This document shows positions 46,984 through 58,388 of a stretch of DNA of 64,000 nt, one piece after another; positions within the stretch are counted from its first letter, which is position 1, and every line of letters begins with the position of its first letter. The position numbers were made by a program, and so were the translations under genes. Source of the DNA: Cristatella mucedo (lineage: Eukaryota; Bryozoa; Phylactolaemata; Cristatellidae). The stretch is taken from positions 3,060,001-3,124,000 of the forward strand of contig WPIO01000030.1 in NCBI GenBank assembly GCA_009760855.2, in the 5' to 3' direction. A model generated the notes under the pieces. That model saw only the letters and a program-made list of their open reading frames with translations. It did not search any database and was not told the origin of the DNA.

Positions 46984-47147
46984 CAGCGTTATCTTGAACC
47001 ACTTTGAGTAGTCTCCCTCGATTGCTTCAGCGAATCTCCCCAACATCTCCCTATCAAGCCTGCTACACCCATGGGGATTAAAGTAACTCTTGTCTTTGGA
47101 GCGCTCGCTCAACTGCAATAATCCATTGTAGATAAGCAACGTCATTT
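46984..47147 (-). CDS. Possible Ig-like or unknown exon (phase 1-0)
   Basis: Minus-strand open segment of 164 bp with acceptor GGCTTTTTCAG (ending at 47148) and a possible donor GTAATG (46983-46978), giving phases 1 and 0 like the other first-half exons here. The translation contains EMLGRFAEAIEGDY and KWFKITL, reminiscent of the D and E strands in exon 23177-23467 (PRYTANAEQ..VEFQLIIS). The cysteine and tryptophan are not at Ig positions. It could be an unrelated exon or chance. Confidence 0.35.
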
Positions 47148-47775
47148 CTGAAAAAGCCTTGATCTGCACACTGTGATCAAGAACTGACTAAAATTGATTG
47201 ACTGTCCGACCGTTGACAACGAAAACTCAACGTGCATCTTGTTTCACACCCCTAGATTAATCAAAACTGGCGGTTCAGTTGACGTTATCGCACGCTTATT
47301 ATTCAATTTCAAGCCATTTGCAGTCCCATCGAAGCAGTCTATTAAATCTATTGTTTGAGCTCATCCAACAACAAGCTACCGATGGTGGCAGAAGTCTATA
47401 GCCACCCAGGTACCAAGTCATCCTGTATCTCAGGTTTCTCAGACGTAATATTAACTGTTTGTACCAGAAATTGATCTTTCGTCGTTAAAGTTGATTTCAA
47501 CATTCATTTGGATAACTTATCTGACGCCTTCAGCACTAAATTTCATGTTCTAACTTACTCATTTTCTATTGATGCTCATGTGCATGGCCTTACTCACATC
47601 AATGGTCACACGGCCAAGTTTTTTCATACAACTGCACGCTATCATCACTAATTATTATCAAAATTAGCTTATCAAACCACATGCAGATCTCAATAAGTCT
47701 ACAATGTGTGCTCCCTCCTCATCTAAAATCACCTGTGAATGGTGAAACCTTAAGACCCTGGACGTGAATGTTTTT
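47148..47775. other. No assignable feature
   Basis: Intron-like spacer. Confidence 0.4.
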
Positions 47776-47915
47776 ATAATAATAATAATAATAATACACT
47801 TGATAAAGCGCTCTCAGGACTTAATATCTTTCTAGGCGCTTTACATTGGCTGCAAAGGGAAATGCAATTGAATGGTAAGTAAAATTATGCTTGAAAAACA
47901 AACAAAATGAATAAT
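47776..47915 (-). mobile_element. LINE A 3' end
   Basis: Minus-strand ATT tail (47776-47795), stem-loop, CTTTGCAGCCAATG block and a little 3' UTR. Confidence 0.8.
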
Positions 47916-48203
47916 TCATTTTGTGCTACTGTTCGTGAGCTGTTCGTGCGTATGAGCTGTTCGTGCGAGAATATTTGATTCGCCTATGCTGCTCAATCCC
48001 CCTTCTGACCTGTCATCATTTTTAGAATGCTACGACATGACACTAGCTGACATGCTTGACTTGTTTGTACTTCTGTCTACGCGAGCTGTGCACTCTCGCC
48101 CAGATGGCCTATGGCTTACCTCAGACTTTAACCTGCTTGGTCTATTAAGTGCAAGCCTGAAAACATCTAAAAGATAAGGACTGCCTGTCTATCGACGGCC
48201 ATG

Positions 48204-48271
48204 TGTGGACTACTGTAATGTATCTCCGTATGTATACACATACATACGGAGATACATTACAGTAGTCCACA
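48204..48271. repeat. Perfect 31-bp inverted repeat with 6-bp loop
   Basis: Arms 48204-48234 and 48241-48271 are exact reverse complements, with loop TACACA. Each arm contains the LINE B tail word (GGAGATACATTACA on one strand). Confidence 0.95.
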
Positions 48272-48284
48272 TATGCCCGTATGT

Positions 48285-48360
48285 ATGCATGTATGTATGT
48301 ATGTATGTATGCATGTATGTATGTATGCATGTATGTATGTATGCATGTATGTATGTATGT
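48285..48360. repeat. (ATGT)n microsatellite with ATGC units
   Basis: About 76 bp of GTAT/GCAT tetranucleotides between the palindrome and the body of LINE B copy B4. Confidence 0.95.
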
Positions 48361-49031
48361 AATATCACAAAGACTATGTTTGTGTTACGCAGGAGAGCTG
48401 TGTGTAGCCAACTCACAACCTAAGCGACTTCCAGTGAAAATTAGTAGCCTACAGACTTCATCTCACGCAACAAAGAGAAAGTAGACAGCGAAGCAGAGTC
48501 AGGAGAGCAGTTGAGGTAGTGAGTAGCATGGAAGTAGCAGCTCAGGACCGCTGGAAATGATGGGCCATAGTCGGCAGCACGAGAGTAGTTTTCGTTGCAT
48601 AAGAATATTGGAAGTGAGTTCCACAGTCTAGGATCTATAGAGCAAGTGTTTTTGTTGCCAATGGCCTTTAAGCAGAGGAATGGAGCAGCTGATCTATAGT
48701 CTTTATATGCCCTGAGGTCACGTGGAGGCTGAAACCGGTGCAGCAGCTCAGCTAGATATAAAGGAGCCAAGTCGTGGCGGACCTTGTGTGTCAGCCTAAG
48801 AACTTCATACTGTACCCACTGACCAGTTGGAAGCTACCCAGCTCTTTTAACAAAGGAGACCCCAACTGGCCGGCCGACTGGCATGCTGCCTACCACCTAA
48901 TGAGTCACTGCAGCCGGGCAGCATCGGCTTACTCAGCCTAATTTTATTACTACGGATCAGCTTGGTCGGGCGATCTCACTAGTCATGCAGCGACCAACTT
49001 TCAGCTTGTCCAATGGTCTGTGTGGATGCTA

Positions 49032-49032
<1 letters not shown>

Positions 49033-49089
<57 letters not shown>

Positions 49090-49140
49090 ACTCTCTCTCT
49101 CTCTCGCACTCGCTCTCCCTCTCTCACTCTCACTCTCTAC
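49033..49140. repeat. (CT)n microsatellite
   Basis: CT dinucleotides with short interruptions, continuing as imperfect CTC-rich sequence to about 49190. It lies in the segment that separates two parts of LINE B. Confidence 0.95.
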
Positions 49141-49339
49141 CTCTTTCTCTCGCTCGCTCTTCCTCTCCCTCTCTCTCTTTCTTCTTCTTTTCTCTCCTGC
49201 CAATCAAGAGCAATCAATACGACAGCTTCAACATCTTTAAGTTTAAGCTCGCTCGCTTTCGCTCCCTGGGTATAATACCATCGTTATCGCAGCTACTCGC
49301 ATGTGAGAGCTTTGCTCTTCATCGTTCCGCTATCACACT

Positions 49340-49560
49340 CAAACCCCAACAATACATCCTCAAACCTCTGAGGTTTGTAAACAAGCCTTGCAACCATATT
49401 TCTCGGCAGCTGCAACGGCCTAAAGGCTACTGTAGCCCAATAAAAAATTGAATTGCAATAATTAAGCCAAGACAACTACGGAGCTAGTTAAGTTTTCCAA
49501 GTCACCATAGAAGACAGTTCGAAGTCTTAGATAGTGATTGGACATAATGACTAAATTGTA
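49340..49560 (-). mobile_element. LINE B internal fragment, probable continuation of copy B4
   Basis: Minus-strand LNYCNS and KPQRFEDV blocks continue the C-terminal domain where the 48198-48862 fragment stops. The intervening 480 bp looks like a later insertion or an expansion around the (CT)n tract. Confidence 0.65.
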
Positions 49561-50139
49561 TTATTTTCACAATGTGCTACCAGCAGTTTAGTATAAGCTT
49601 TTTTAAGATTCTTGGGCACAAAGTAAGAAGGGTAACTGGGCGATAGTTTGCAAGAACCTTTGTATCTAATCCAAGCGGCGATAGCTTGAAAGGACCTCTG
49701 TATTTAATCCAAGCTTTTAAGTATCGGTCTAATGATGGCCATTTTAAGGACTTGGGTAAAATCCCTTTTTCAAGACAAGCACTAAAATCTCAGTTATCGC
49801 TGGGCTAAGTTTCTCTGCCACTGAAGATCACATAGATGATGACACAAGGTCGTCTGAAGACGAACTCATTTTACTAAACCTTACTAAGATTGCCACATCG
49901 CTTGCAAATCTTTTAACTAAGATAACAGGTTGCGATTCAGCAGCAGCTTTACTCAGAGTGGGAATACTGAAGGTTTACATGTGCGCGATTTTTTAGTGAA
50001 GAAGAATGACACCTTGTCGGCTGAGCCGTCACTATCTAGGGAGTAAGACTTCTCAGCATTGGCCAGCTAATCGTTTACATTTAAAACAAATTCGTTTGGA
50101 GTCTGACTGATAAGACAATGGATCTTGTCAATCGATCCA
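49561..50139. other. Probable decayed LINE sequence, not resolved
   Basis: Text such as GGTAACTGGGCGATAGTTTGC repeats in diverged form nearby. It resembles upstream LINE coding sequence on the minus strand, but the motifs are too weak to place. Confidence 0.35.
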
Positions 50140-50771
50140 GGCAAAGGCCGAATCTAGCTTTTATAAAAATATTGCTGAATCTCAGATGCAGATTCCAAAA
50201 GAGCTAATGTCTACCATTAATGTTCTATTTAACCGCTCCCAGGCTAGCTCCTTACCAAGTGATCCTTGTGATGATCAAGTTGACTGCTTCTCTAGCTTCT
50301 TTGTCAATGAGATAGGTAAGATCACGACGTCTATTTGCATTCGAATCAAAAAAGACAACTAATCCGTAAGACGCTATTCCGACCGTCCTGCTTTTACGTT
50401 GCACAGAAAAATTGCAGCCGTGCGTTATAAATGTGTCATTAGCCTCATGTCATGTCACAGCATTTTTTTAAAAGGCTGTAGGCAGGCCACAACTCAAGAA
50501 AACAACACTAGACCAAGAGAACCAATGCAACTTCCGCCCAGTCAACATTCCACCATTCCTATCAAAGACATTTAAACAGAAAGTGGCAGACCAGCTGAAC
50601 TACATATTGAGTCTTGATTTAGAGCTAATCACTCCGGATAGTCAGCTTCACCTCTATTGTATTACGAGTTTCTTAGGAATGCCAACTTGATTAGCATATA
50701 TCTGCTTGATTTGCTCTTTTTTGGGTAGTTGTTGATACTATAGATCGCCATGTTCTTCTCGAGCGTCTTTT
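50140..50771 (+). mobile_element. LINE A copy A9, 5' portion (interrupted by LINE B)
   Basis: Plus-strand pre-RT region (ELMSTINVLFNRSQASSLPSD and DCFSSFFVNEIGKI near 50190-50330), then the start of the RT domain (50480-50771). It stops at GAGCGTCTTTT, where LINE B copy B2 begins; RT text resumes at 52401 with ATCTCGCCTGGGC. Confidence 0.75.
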
Positions 50772-52400
50772 AATGCTTCTTTGGGAAAAGGGGTCGTCCC
50801 CAAGTCCTTCAAATCGGCAATCGTTAGAGCTATTCTTAAAAAGCCTGGATTAGACACAGAGGTCCTAGCAAACTATCGTCCAGTTTCCCTTCTTCCGTTC
50901 TTATCAAAGATTCTTAAAAAAATTGTTGCTAAGCAGCTAGTTGAACATATTGAAAATAATGGAATGTCAGAAACATTTCAATCAGGTTTCAAGAGGCAGC
51001 TCTCTATTGAAACTGCTCTCCTCCGTGTTAACAATGACATTCTACGTGGCAACGACGACGGGAATGTCACTGCCCTAGCTCTGCTAGATCTGTCTGCTGC
51101 CTTCGACACCATTGATCACGAAGTTCTGCTTGAACGACTGAGAACAACGATCGGTCTGGCAGACGAAGCACTGGCGTGGTTTAAATCATACTTGTCTGAT
51201 CGTGTTCAATCCGTGTCGTGTGGGGGTCAGGTCTCAGACATGAGAAGGGTCACCTGTGGAGTCCCTCAAGGGTCTGTACTTGGTCCCTTGCTGTTCTCCA
51301 TTTATACGCAACCTCTGGGAAAAGTGATTAAGGCTCATGGAATAGGATATCACTTCTATGCTGACGATACTCGGTTGTATTTGTCATTTAAACCGTCGGA
51401 ATCTGCTACAGCAACTGAGAAACTGAATGCTTGCCTTGCTGATATTAGATCCTGGATGTCGGAAAACTTCCTGAAATTAAATGACGATACAACCGAACTG
51501 CTGCTCATAGGACACCTTAAGCGTATGGCTGGATTAGAAGGCTTTGCTGTTCTAATAGGTGATGCTATTGTGCAATCTTCACCACGTGCTCGTAATCTAG
51601 GTGTCGTGTTCGACAGCTGCCTGAATTTCAAAAGCTTGATTCAGAAGACTGCCTCTACAGCTAGCCATCACATCCGATCCCTATCCAAGATTAGAAGCTG
51701 TCTCCCACAGTGGCTTGTAAAAAATTTAACTAGCTCTTTAGTTCTGTCTCGGCTTGATTATTGTAATTCCCTTTTGGCTGGGCTACCAAAGAAAGCTATA
51801 ATGCCACTACAGCGGACTATGAATATGGCTGCAAGGCTGGTCTTCAAGTCCCAGCGGTTTGAGCACGTGTCACCTTTGCTGGAAGAGCTAGGATGGTTGC
51901 CGGTTGAGGAAAGGATACAGAGCAAAGTTCTTACGCTGACCCACAAGGCCCGCCACGGCTTGGCTCATTCATACCTAGCTGAACTGCTACATCAGTTTCA
52001 GCCTTTTCGCGCCCTCAGGTCCTGTGTGGACAATAAATTAGCTGTCCCATTCCTCCGCTTAAAGACAGTTGGCGACAGAAGCTTTAGCTGTGCAGGTCCT
52101 AGACTGTGGAACTCGCCTCCACAATTCTTACGCAACGACATCTACTCTCCAACTGCCGACTATGGCACATCTTTTTCAGCGGTCCTGAACTGCTACTTCT
52201 ATGCCACTCACTACCTCAACTGTTCTCCTAACTCTACTATGCTTCCCACTTTCTCTTTGTTGCGTGAGACGAAGTCTGTTGGCTACCGAATGCGTACCAA
52301 AAGCTGCTTAGGCTGTGAGTGCGCTATACAAAACTCTCCTGAGTAACGCCCACATGGTCTTTATGACTTTGTGGAGTTACTGACGGAGATACATTACATT
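50772..52400 (+). mobile_element. LINE B copy B2, youngest LINE in the window, inserted in LINE A copy A9
   Basis: 5'-truncated at the RT domain start, with the full C-terminal domain, the 3' UTR stem-loop (CCACATGGTC..GACTTTGTGG) and tail GACGGAGATACATTACATT. The flanking LINE A text joins smoothly if this segment is removed. A target-site duplication is not evident. Confidence 0.92.
50781..52346 (+). CDS. Intact reverse-transcriptase ORF fragment of LINE B, 521 codons
   Basis: A non-LTR retrotransposon RT copies its RNA into the genome by target-primed reverse transcription. Residues 1-60 hold the finger region ([15 protein letters not shown]), about 65-85 the [16 protein letters not shown] block, about 95-115 motif A ([13 protein letters not shown]), about 160-175 motif B ([10 protein letters not shown]), and about 190 motif C (YADD). 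The FLKLNDD thumb-side block and a C-terminal domain of about 280 residues with [16 protein letters not shown] and LGWLPVEER follow. The ORF is uninterrupted to its TAA. The endonuclease and any ORF1 are missing because of 5' truncation, and the first ATG is probably internal, so the copy is not autonomous. Family: CR1/L2-like. Confidence 0.9.
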   Translation: MGKGVVPKSFKSAIVRAILKKPGLDTEVLANYRPVSLLPFLSKILKKIVAKQLVEHIENNGMSETFQSGFKRQLSIETALLRVNNDILRGNDDGNVTALALLDLSAAFDTIDHEVLLERLRTTIGLADEALAWFKSYLSDRVQSVSCGGQVSDMRRVTCGVPQGSVLGPLLFSIYTQPLGKVIKAHGIGYHFYADDTRLYLSFKPSESATATEKLNACLADIRSWMSENFLKLNDDTTELLLIGHLKRMAGLEGFAVLIGDAIVQSSPRARNLGVVFDSCLNFKSLIQKTASTASHHIRSLSKIRSCLPQWLVKNLTSSLVLSRLDYCNSLLAGLPKKAIMPLQRTMNMAARLVFKSQRFEHVSPLLEELGWLPVEERIQSKVLTLTHKARHGLAHSYLAELLHQFQPFRALRSCVDNKLAVPFLRLKTVGDRSFSCAGPRLWNSPPQFLRNDIYSPTADYGTSFSAVLNCYFYATHYLNCSPNSTMLPTFSLLRETKSVGYRMRTKSCLGCECAIQNSPE

Positions 52401-53734
52401 ATCTCGCCTGGGCATCTCTGGTACCGCACTGGAATAGTTCAGGTGCCGTCTTAGCATCTTAGTGGGAAACTACAGATTATTTATATAAACGGATACGGAT
52501 CATCTGAGGCAGCGCTAAAATATCGGGTACCTCAGGACTATGTACTTGGACCTGTTTTTTATGGTTTATACTCTCGCCCTTTTACCAGTGTGATTGCCAG
52601 GCACAACCTAGGCTTTTCTTTCTAAGCAGGTACTACAAAGTTTGATTATATCCCTCTAAACTCTCTAGCACGTCGAATTCTTTGAACGTCTTTGTTGCAT
52701 GCATTGATGACATTGGTTCATGGACAAAAGTAAACTTTCTTAAATTGAATAATATTAAAACCATAGCTTAATAGTTATGGAAAACCAAGATTCATGCAGA
52801 AATTGAAAAACTGACGCTAAAAATCATCTCTGCCAGATCATCACCTATTGAATCTGCACGGAATCGAGGTGTTCCGTTCGAATTTGACCTTTCATTAGAC
52901 GACCAAATCAGCTCCACAATCAAGTCTACTTTCTTTCAGCTACATAACACTGCTAAAATTGAGGCTTGTTTAGGCAGGGATACTATATCCAAAGTGCCCC
53001 GTGAAATTGTGAAATCTCGTCTTGATTTATGTAAGTCACTGCTTGCTGGTCTACCGGTTTGTGCAATCATGTGCTTACAGTTGGTGGACAACTCTGGGAC
53101 AAGGCTTGTCAGTCATAAGGGTCACATTTGCCGCATCATACCACTTCTTGTCGATTACCACTGGATCCCAGTAAAGCAATGCATCAACTTTAAGTTTCTG
53201 GCACACTTTTAAGTCTATTTATTCTTTGGCTCCTATCTAATTATCAGATATACTCCCCCTTCCCCTCCACTAGGCAAACCATTGAACCACCAGCTTTTAT
53301 GAATCTAATTTTTTAAGTTCAAATCTCACGAGCCTGAAGTCCTTTGGAGACCCTGCGTTTAGTTCATATGCTCACAAAGCCTGGAAATAACTTCCGGCTT
53401 GCATCACGATAAAACCCTGACTCGAGATTTAAAAAGAAGCTACAAATGGACGAAATTATCATAGCAATTAGTTGGTCCATGTTATTCTTCCTTAGTATCC
53501 GTATTCGTGTTGACAATGCCCATGCCGCTACTAACCATATATGCTAACCATATATGCTGACCATGTGCCTCGCACCTCTAACCATGTTTTGCTTGCTGTC
53601 ATTGAGCAAGCTAGCACAACCCATTTGACAGGGCTATGTTTGCAGCATAAGTAATGTTCAGAGAAAAAGATTAAGTTCTCTGAAGGAAGGAACAAACCTA
53701 TTATTACTATTTTATATTATTATCCTACTCATGA
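52401..53734 (+). mobile_element. LINE A copy A9, 3' portion
   Basis: Continues the RT domain from ATCTCGCCTGGGCATC, through the motif B region (YRVPQDYVLGPVF in decayed form), the C-terminal domain with SRLDLCKSLLAGLPVCAI, and the 3' UTR, to a degenerate stem-loop and ATT tail. Many frameshifts; clearly older than the LINE B inside it. Confidence 0.8.
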
Positions 53735-54433
53735 ACTACTGGTTACGCTTTCCCGTCTGCTAGATCTAGGAGGGTCTAGATTGTTGTATTTTTTTTAATG
53801 ACTACTGCTTGGAGCTTTCCACTAATCCTTTAAGTGATTGGTCAAATATTGTATCAAATATTTAAAACATAAACATATTATAATATATCGTTAAAAATCA
53901 TTATATCAAATATTTGTATCTCAACCATGTCAAAGAACCTTCTGGGTCAGTTGCTTCCATAATAGTAATTATAATGTTTACAGTCATTCGTATGGCGGCT
54001 AACCACAAGAACCAAATCTTATCCAGGCACTTTAGAACTCTGTGAACAAGAAGAAATAACTAAATTTTTGATTACATCCAAAGGATTCTGATAAAGGTAT
54101 GGAAAATAGGACAATTATCGGGTTTTTACCAGCTATTAAAAGTGCCAGTTAAGATACTTCGGTGCTGCTGGTTAGTACGACCCGCGGTTAGTAGCTTGTA
54201 CTTAATCATTCACAACTTAGCAGGCAGCTTAAATAGAAAAATACTAATTCTATGTGATCTGTGGAACGCTGAGTGGAAATTATGCGAAGTTTAGACGTGG
54301 TGCAATGAGGAGTCAGAAGCAAGATTCAGTCTTTCTTTGCATTGGAACAGAAATACCAGTCACCAAAAAGTTGTCAATGTATTGCTAATAGCTTCAAGAC
54401 TACTCAAAAATTAGAAAATGATCAAAGAGTATG
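53735..54433. other. No assignable feature
   Basis: AT-rich sequence between LINE copies. Confidence 0.4.
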
Positions 54434-55360
54434 CAATGTAATGTATCTCCGTCTGTAACTCCACAAAGTCATAAAGACCCTGTGGGTGTTACGCAGGAGA
54501 GTTTTGTATAGCCCACTCGAAGCCTAAGCGGCTTTCGGTACGCATTCGGTAGCCAACAGACTTCGTCTCACGCAACAAAGAGAAAGTGGGAAGCATAGCA
54601 GAGTCAGGAGAGCAGTTGAGGTAGTGAGTAGAATAGAAGTAGCAGCTCAGAACCGCTGAAAAGGATGCGCCATAGTCGGCAGCAGAAGAGTAGTTGTCGT
54701 TGTGTAAGAATTGTGGATGCGAGTTCCACAGTCTAGGACCTGCAGAGCTAAAGCTTCTGTCGCCAACGGTCTTTAAGCGGAGGAATGGGACAGTTAATTT
54801 ATCGTCCACACAGGACCTGAGGGTGCGAAAAGGCTGAAACTGATGTAGCAGTTCAGCTAGGTACGAAGGAGCCAAGCCGTGGCGGGCCTTGTGGATCACA
54901 GTAAGAACCTGCTCTGAATAGGTTGGTAAACCGGCATCCATCTTAGCTCTTTTAGCAAAGGAGACAAGTGCTCAAACTTCTGGGACTTCAAGACTAGCCT
55001 TGCAGCCATATTCATATTTAGCTGCAGTGGCCTAATTGCTTTCTTTGGTAGTCCAGTCAAAAGGGAATTACAATAATCAAGCCGCGACAGAACTAAGGAG
55101 CTAGTTAAATTTATTACAAGCCACTGTAGAAGGCAGCTTCTAATCTTGGATAGGGATCGGACGTGGTGGCTAGTTATAGAAGCAGTCTTCTGAATGAAGC
55201 TTTGAAAATTGAGGCAGCTGTCAAAAACGGCACCTAAATTTCGAGCACGCGGTGAAGGTCGCACAACAGCATCACCTATTAGAAGAGCAAAGCCTTTTAA
55301 TCCAGCCACGCCCTTAGGGTTTCATATGAGCAGCAGTTCGGTTTTATCGTCATTTAATAT
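54434..55360 (-). mobile_element. LINE B copy B3, 3' half
   Basis: Minus-strand copy with tail at 54434-54453, stem-loop, C-terminal domain in two overlapping frames (55309-54896 and 54941-54489) and truncation at the LNDDKTELLLI block. One small frame disruption lies near 54900-54940. Quite similar to B1 and B2. Confidence 0.88.
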
Positions 55361-56589
55361 GCACTAAGATAGCAAGGTTTTCCGGCTAATTAGAGTAAGT
55401 CAAAAAGGAAGTGAGCTGCCAGCCAGAGATCATGGATCGTGGATTCGCCTCATTGCTTCATAGGAGACTGTGACGTTCGAACAGAAGCACTGTGATATGG
55501 CGGCTAAACTAATTACAACCGATCAGAAAAACTGCCGAGCACTTTACTAGCTGTACAAGATTAAGGAAAATTACCAGTAGACTACAATTAAGGGAATTCC
55601 AGTATTCTATTGGTGACATCACTTAGGAATAAATTAGTTTAGCTATCGTACTCCTCGCTAATTAGGGCCACACTTTGGTGATATTGTTTAGCTGAAAGTC
55701 AACCGAATAGTCTGTGGAATGAGATTCCATCATTAAATTACATTTTTTTTACAATAGCATGCCCATATTTCGGGCATACTTAATAGCAATGCTGCTGGAA
55801 GAATTAATCTTGAGAGTGAGATCTTCCAGCTTCATGAATACGTTAAGCAGGCTCATACAATTTTCATTGGTCTCTACTTCGTTAAACCACAGGAAGTTAG
55901 TGGTCATCCAAGAGCCAATGTTTTCAATGCACTCTGCAAGGAGACTAAGCTATTCGGATATGAAGCAGTTCTTGGATAGATGGAAGAAAAGCTAGAGCTG
56001 AGTTCCGTAACGTAGAAGCTCACACATACACATACAAGTACGCAGGCAGTTGTGTTTGGCGGTGACGTGAGTCCGAGTGAGAGTACTGAATGTGAAAAGC
56101 ATGTGGCCTTGCAACCGTGCTCTGAGCTACCCATACTTAATGGGCTTACTTGACGAATACCAGCCAGGCACAGGTAAAAACCGCAGTTTAGCACTTTACC
56201 AATGACACATAGTTGCGTAGCTATAAGCTTTGTCAATCTTAGGTGACAGATTTAAGAGAAACAGCAACGACATTCTAACCGGTCACCATTTCTCAGAAGG
56301 TCAATGTGAGCGCTTGACCTTGTAAAGAACACCACTGGAGCGGGGTCAATGCTGATCTGTAGGTTGATCTGTAGAATTATGGCTACTTCATTCTACAGAT
56401 TCCCGCTGTCTCTCTCTGAATACCATGCAAGGTGGATTGTAACCACACTATGCTCTTTCAGATTGACCTACTGTGCAATTCGAGACCTAGTAGCACAAGC
56501 TAGTGACTGCAAAATAATCTTCTCGCATACGTAATCTTCTCGTGGACGTATGATTGCATCGCTTACATTAACCGAACCTCAATACTCAC
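55361..56589. other. No firmly assignable feature
   Basis: Intron-like. A minus-strand CGFYLCLAGIRQ with a following GTAAGC near 56148-56190 resembles an Ig F strand, but its phase does not fit neighbouring exons. Confidence 0.35.
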
Positions 56590-56795
56590 CATTGGTATAG
56601 CATCTGCAAAACCGACGTTGCTGCTGTCATTTAGGCGGATCTGCTTTTGCGTTCCTGATTCGTCTCTTTTTTTAAATGCCCATCGGAAGTAAGACTGGTT
56701 AAACTGTACATTAGAAACGTAGCAACTTATTTTTACTTCTCCACCAATCACGGCTTTCTCCGGCTCTTGAGTCACAATGAATTCCGGTACCTGAT
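56590..56795 (-). CDS. Ig-domain exon, first half (phase 1-0)
   Basis: Acceptor TTTCCTTTCAG (ending at 56796) and donor GTGAGT (56589-56584) bound a 206-bp minus-strand exon beginning in phase 1 and ending in phase 0. The translation reads PEFIVTQEPEKAVIGGEV (A and A' strands), KISCYVSN (B-strand Cys), then YFRWAFKK (C-strand Trp) and a C'/D region. This is a classic I-set first half split from its second half by a phase-0 intron. It lies 102 bp downstream of the second-half exon of the preceding domain. Extracellular recognition or adhesion domain; ligand not inferable. Confidence 0.75.
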
Positions 56796-56897
56796 CTGAA
56801 AGGAAATTTGGCGGCTGCTTTTCACCGCCTGTCGTCGTCGAATATTTGAGATCCTAAAGCCTGTAAGCCAACAGGAAGAAATGCCGCCACTACTTAC

Positions 56898-57117
56898 CCT
56901 CTAGTTTGATTGTAACAGAGTCTCTAGCAACTTCCGTGCCGTCTCCACGAAGGACCCTACATTCTAGATAACCCACATCTTCAGATGAAGGAGTAAAAGA
57001 TGTCGACGACAGTGTAGTAACATTTATGATGGTGCTAAAGGCTTTCAGGCTACCAACTATCCGCTTCTCAGTTACCGGTGAAAAAAGTTGAGTGATGTCT
57101 TTCCCAACATAGAGCAC
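56898..57117 (-). CDS. Ig-domain exon, second half (phase 0-1)
   Basis: Minus-strand 220-bp exon between acceptor ACATTTTTATAG (ending at 57118) and donor GTAAGT (56897-56892), starting in phase 0 and ending in phase 1. The translation contains the diagnostic F strand (SSEDVGYLECRV, D-x-G-Y-x-x-C) and a G strand (DSVTIKLEG). It completes the Ig domain whose first half is upstream, probably the 61207-61343 exon, whose phase matches. The short 102-bp intron to the next exon is the best evidence of a real transcription unit in this window. Confidence 0.8.
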
Positions 57118-57189
57118 CTATAAAAATGTCAAAGACAAAAATCTTAGTAGACTAATCAGTCGTATTCATTCACAGCGGAGCCTAAGAAT

Positions 57190-57261
57190 AAATACAAACT
57201 GCCAAGAAAGAGATTGAGTTTTCTGAGGGCGCTACATCAATTTTATTATTATTATTATTAT
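57190..57261 (+). mobile_element. LINE A 3' end, about 70 bp
   Basis: Stem-loop and (ATT)n only, in the intron upstream of the 57.1-kb Ig exon. Confidence 0.75.
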
Positions 57262-58345
57262 AAAGTGCTTGAACTTAACAACCCGTGCCATGGGTTAGAG
57301 CTCTACAGAAGACAACGTACTGCCTGCTCAAAGCGGGCGGTATACGCCAAAGCTCTTTGGCCCTCTAATAAATTTAGCTTTTGAGTCGGGCTAACCTTTA
57401 CTTTTTTCTGGAACAGTTAATACAGTATTTCAAAACCGTCATTTTACCTTCATTTAGGAAAAATTATTATTAATTAAGAACCTTTTTGGAGCTTAGAAGT
57501 TGTTCTCTGTTTAACAATAAGTTAAATTGACTGGATGCCGTCCTACGTCGTAGCAGGATCTGAGAAATTGCGTCTCAAATATATGAAACTCCATCAAACC
57601 TTTATCATTTTGTTCTACGATTAATCAGCTGAGCTCCGCAGGCTTGGTGTTCCTGCCCGGTTTATTTATGCGGCTGCAAGTGAACGCTTAATTGATCAAG
57701 ATAATCCCCAGTGTAATGCGAAAAACTAATTTCCAATGAAACTCTACTTGTCAACTGACGATAAGATAAGGTTAACCTTGGTGGAAGCGAGACTACTTGA
57801 ATTATTCAAATTAGTTGAAGCTGCAGTTAACTGAAAGGCTAGCTAGGGGGTTTAATTTTAATCCAGAAGAAGCAGACTGAGTTAATCTAAATTTATAATG
57901 ATTTTCAGCGCATTATTTAAATTATGCCACTATTCAAAAATTGTTGACTGAAAATCTCGCCTACAATAGACCTCTCTTTTTTCTGGAATTTTGCAATTTT
58001 CCGCAGGTTCATGCCCGAATCGTCAGATTGGCTCGACTTCGGTGATGCCTTCAAATATTTAGTCAATTACCCTTATTTTGAAAAGACATTCTTCTTCATT
58101 AGCTCAAGGACACAATAAAATATTTATGTAATTGCAATTGAGTTTGTGCGTCTGCGTTGCACATCTTCTCGCTAGTACTACTAAGAAAACCCTGTTCTAC
58201 TCCTTTCAACTTATTTCCTTTTTACTGACTCAGCAATAATCCTTTTATGTCTTGTAGATGCTTTGCATACCGATTCTCTTCTGTCTGACTAGTTTAAGGA
58301 AAATTATTTTCTTGGGTGATTATCATATTAAAATGTATTGCTGGA
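57262..58345. other. No assignable feature
   Basis: AT-rich intron-like sequence. Confidence 0.4.
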
Positions 58346-58388
58346 TATAATAATAATACATTTTTTAGAACCCTCGGAGAACTGAATC
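58346..58388 (-). mobile_element. LINE A 3' tail abutting an S1 fragment
   Basis: ATAATAATAATACA followed by a degenerate stem-loop (CTCGGAGAACTGAATC) on the minus strand. S1 text starts immediately after it. Confidence 0.55.

Larger units (their letters stand above)
48198..48862 (-). mobile_element. LINE B copy B4, 3' part, rearranged at the tail
   Basis: Minus-strand LINE B from the C-terminal domain (APLYLAELLHRFQPPRDLRA near 48690-48770) to the 3' end. The tail region has been rebuilt into a perfect palindrome followed by an ATGT microsatellite. The copy stops at 48862, and related LINE B text resumes at about 49340. Confidence 0.75.

Noticed and set aside
48985-49451. Ser-Leu-rich ORFs of up to 143 codons
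   Set aside because: Produced by the (CT)n repeat and antisense LINE B sequence.
56140-56236. Ig F-strand-like CGFYLCLAG with a GTAAGC donor
   Set aside because: Phase does not fit adjacent exons and no strong acceptor was seen; could still be a missing exon of the array.
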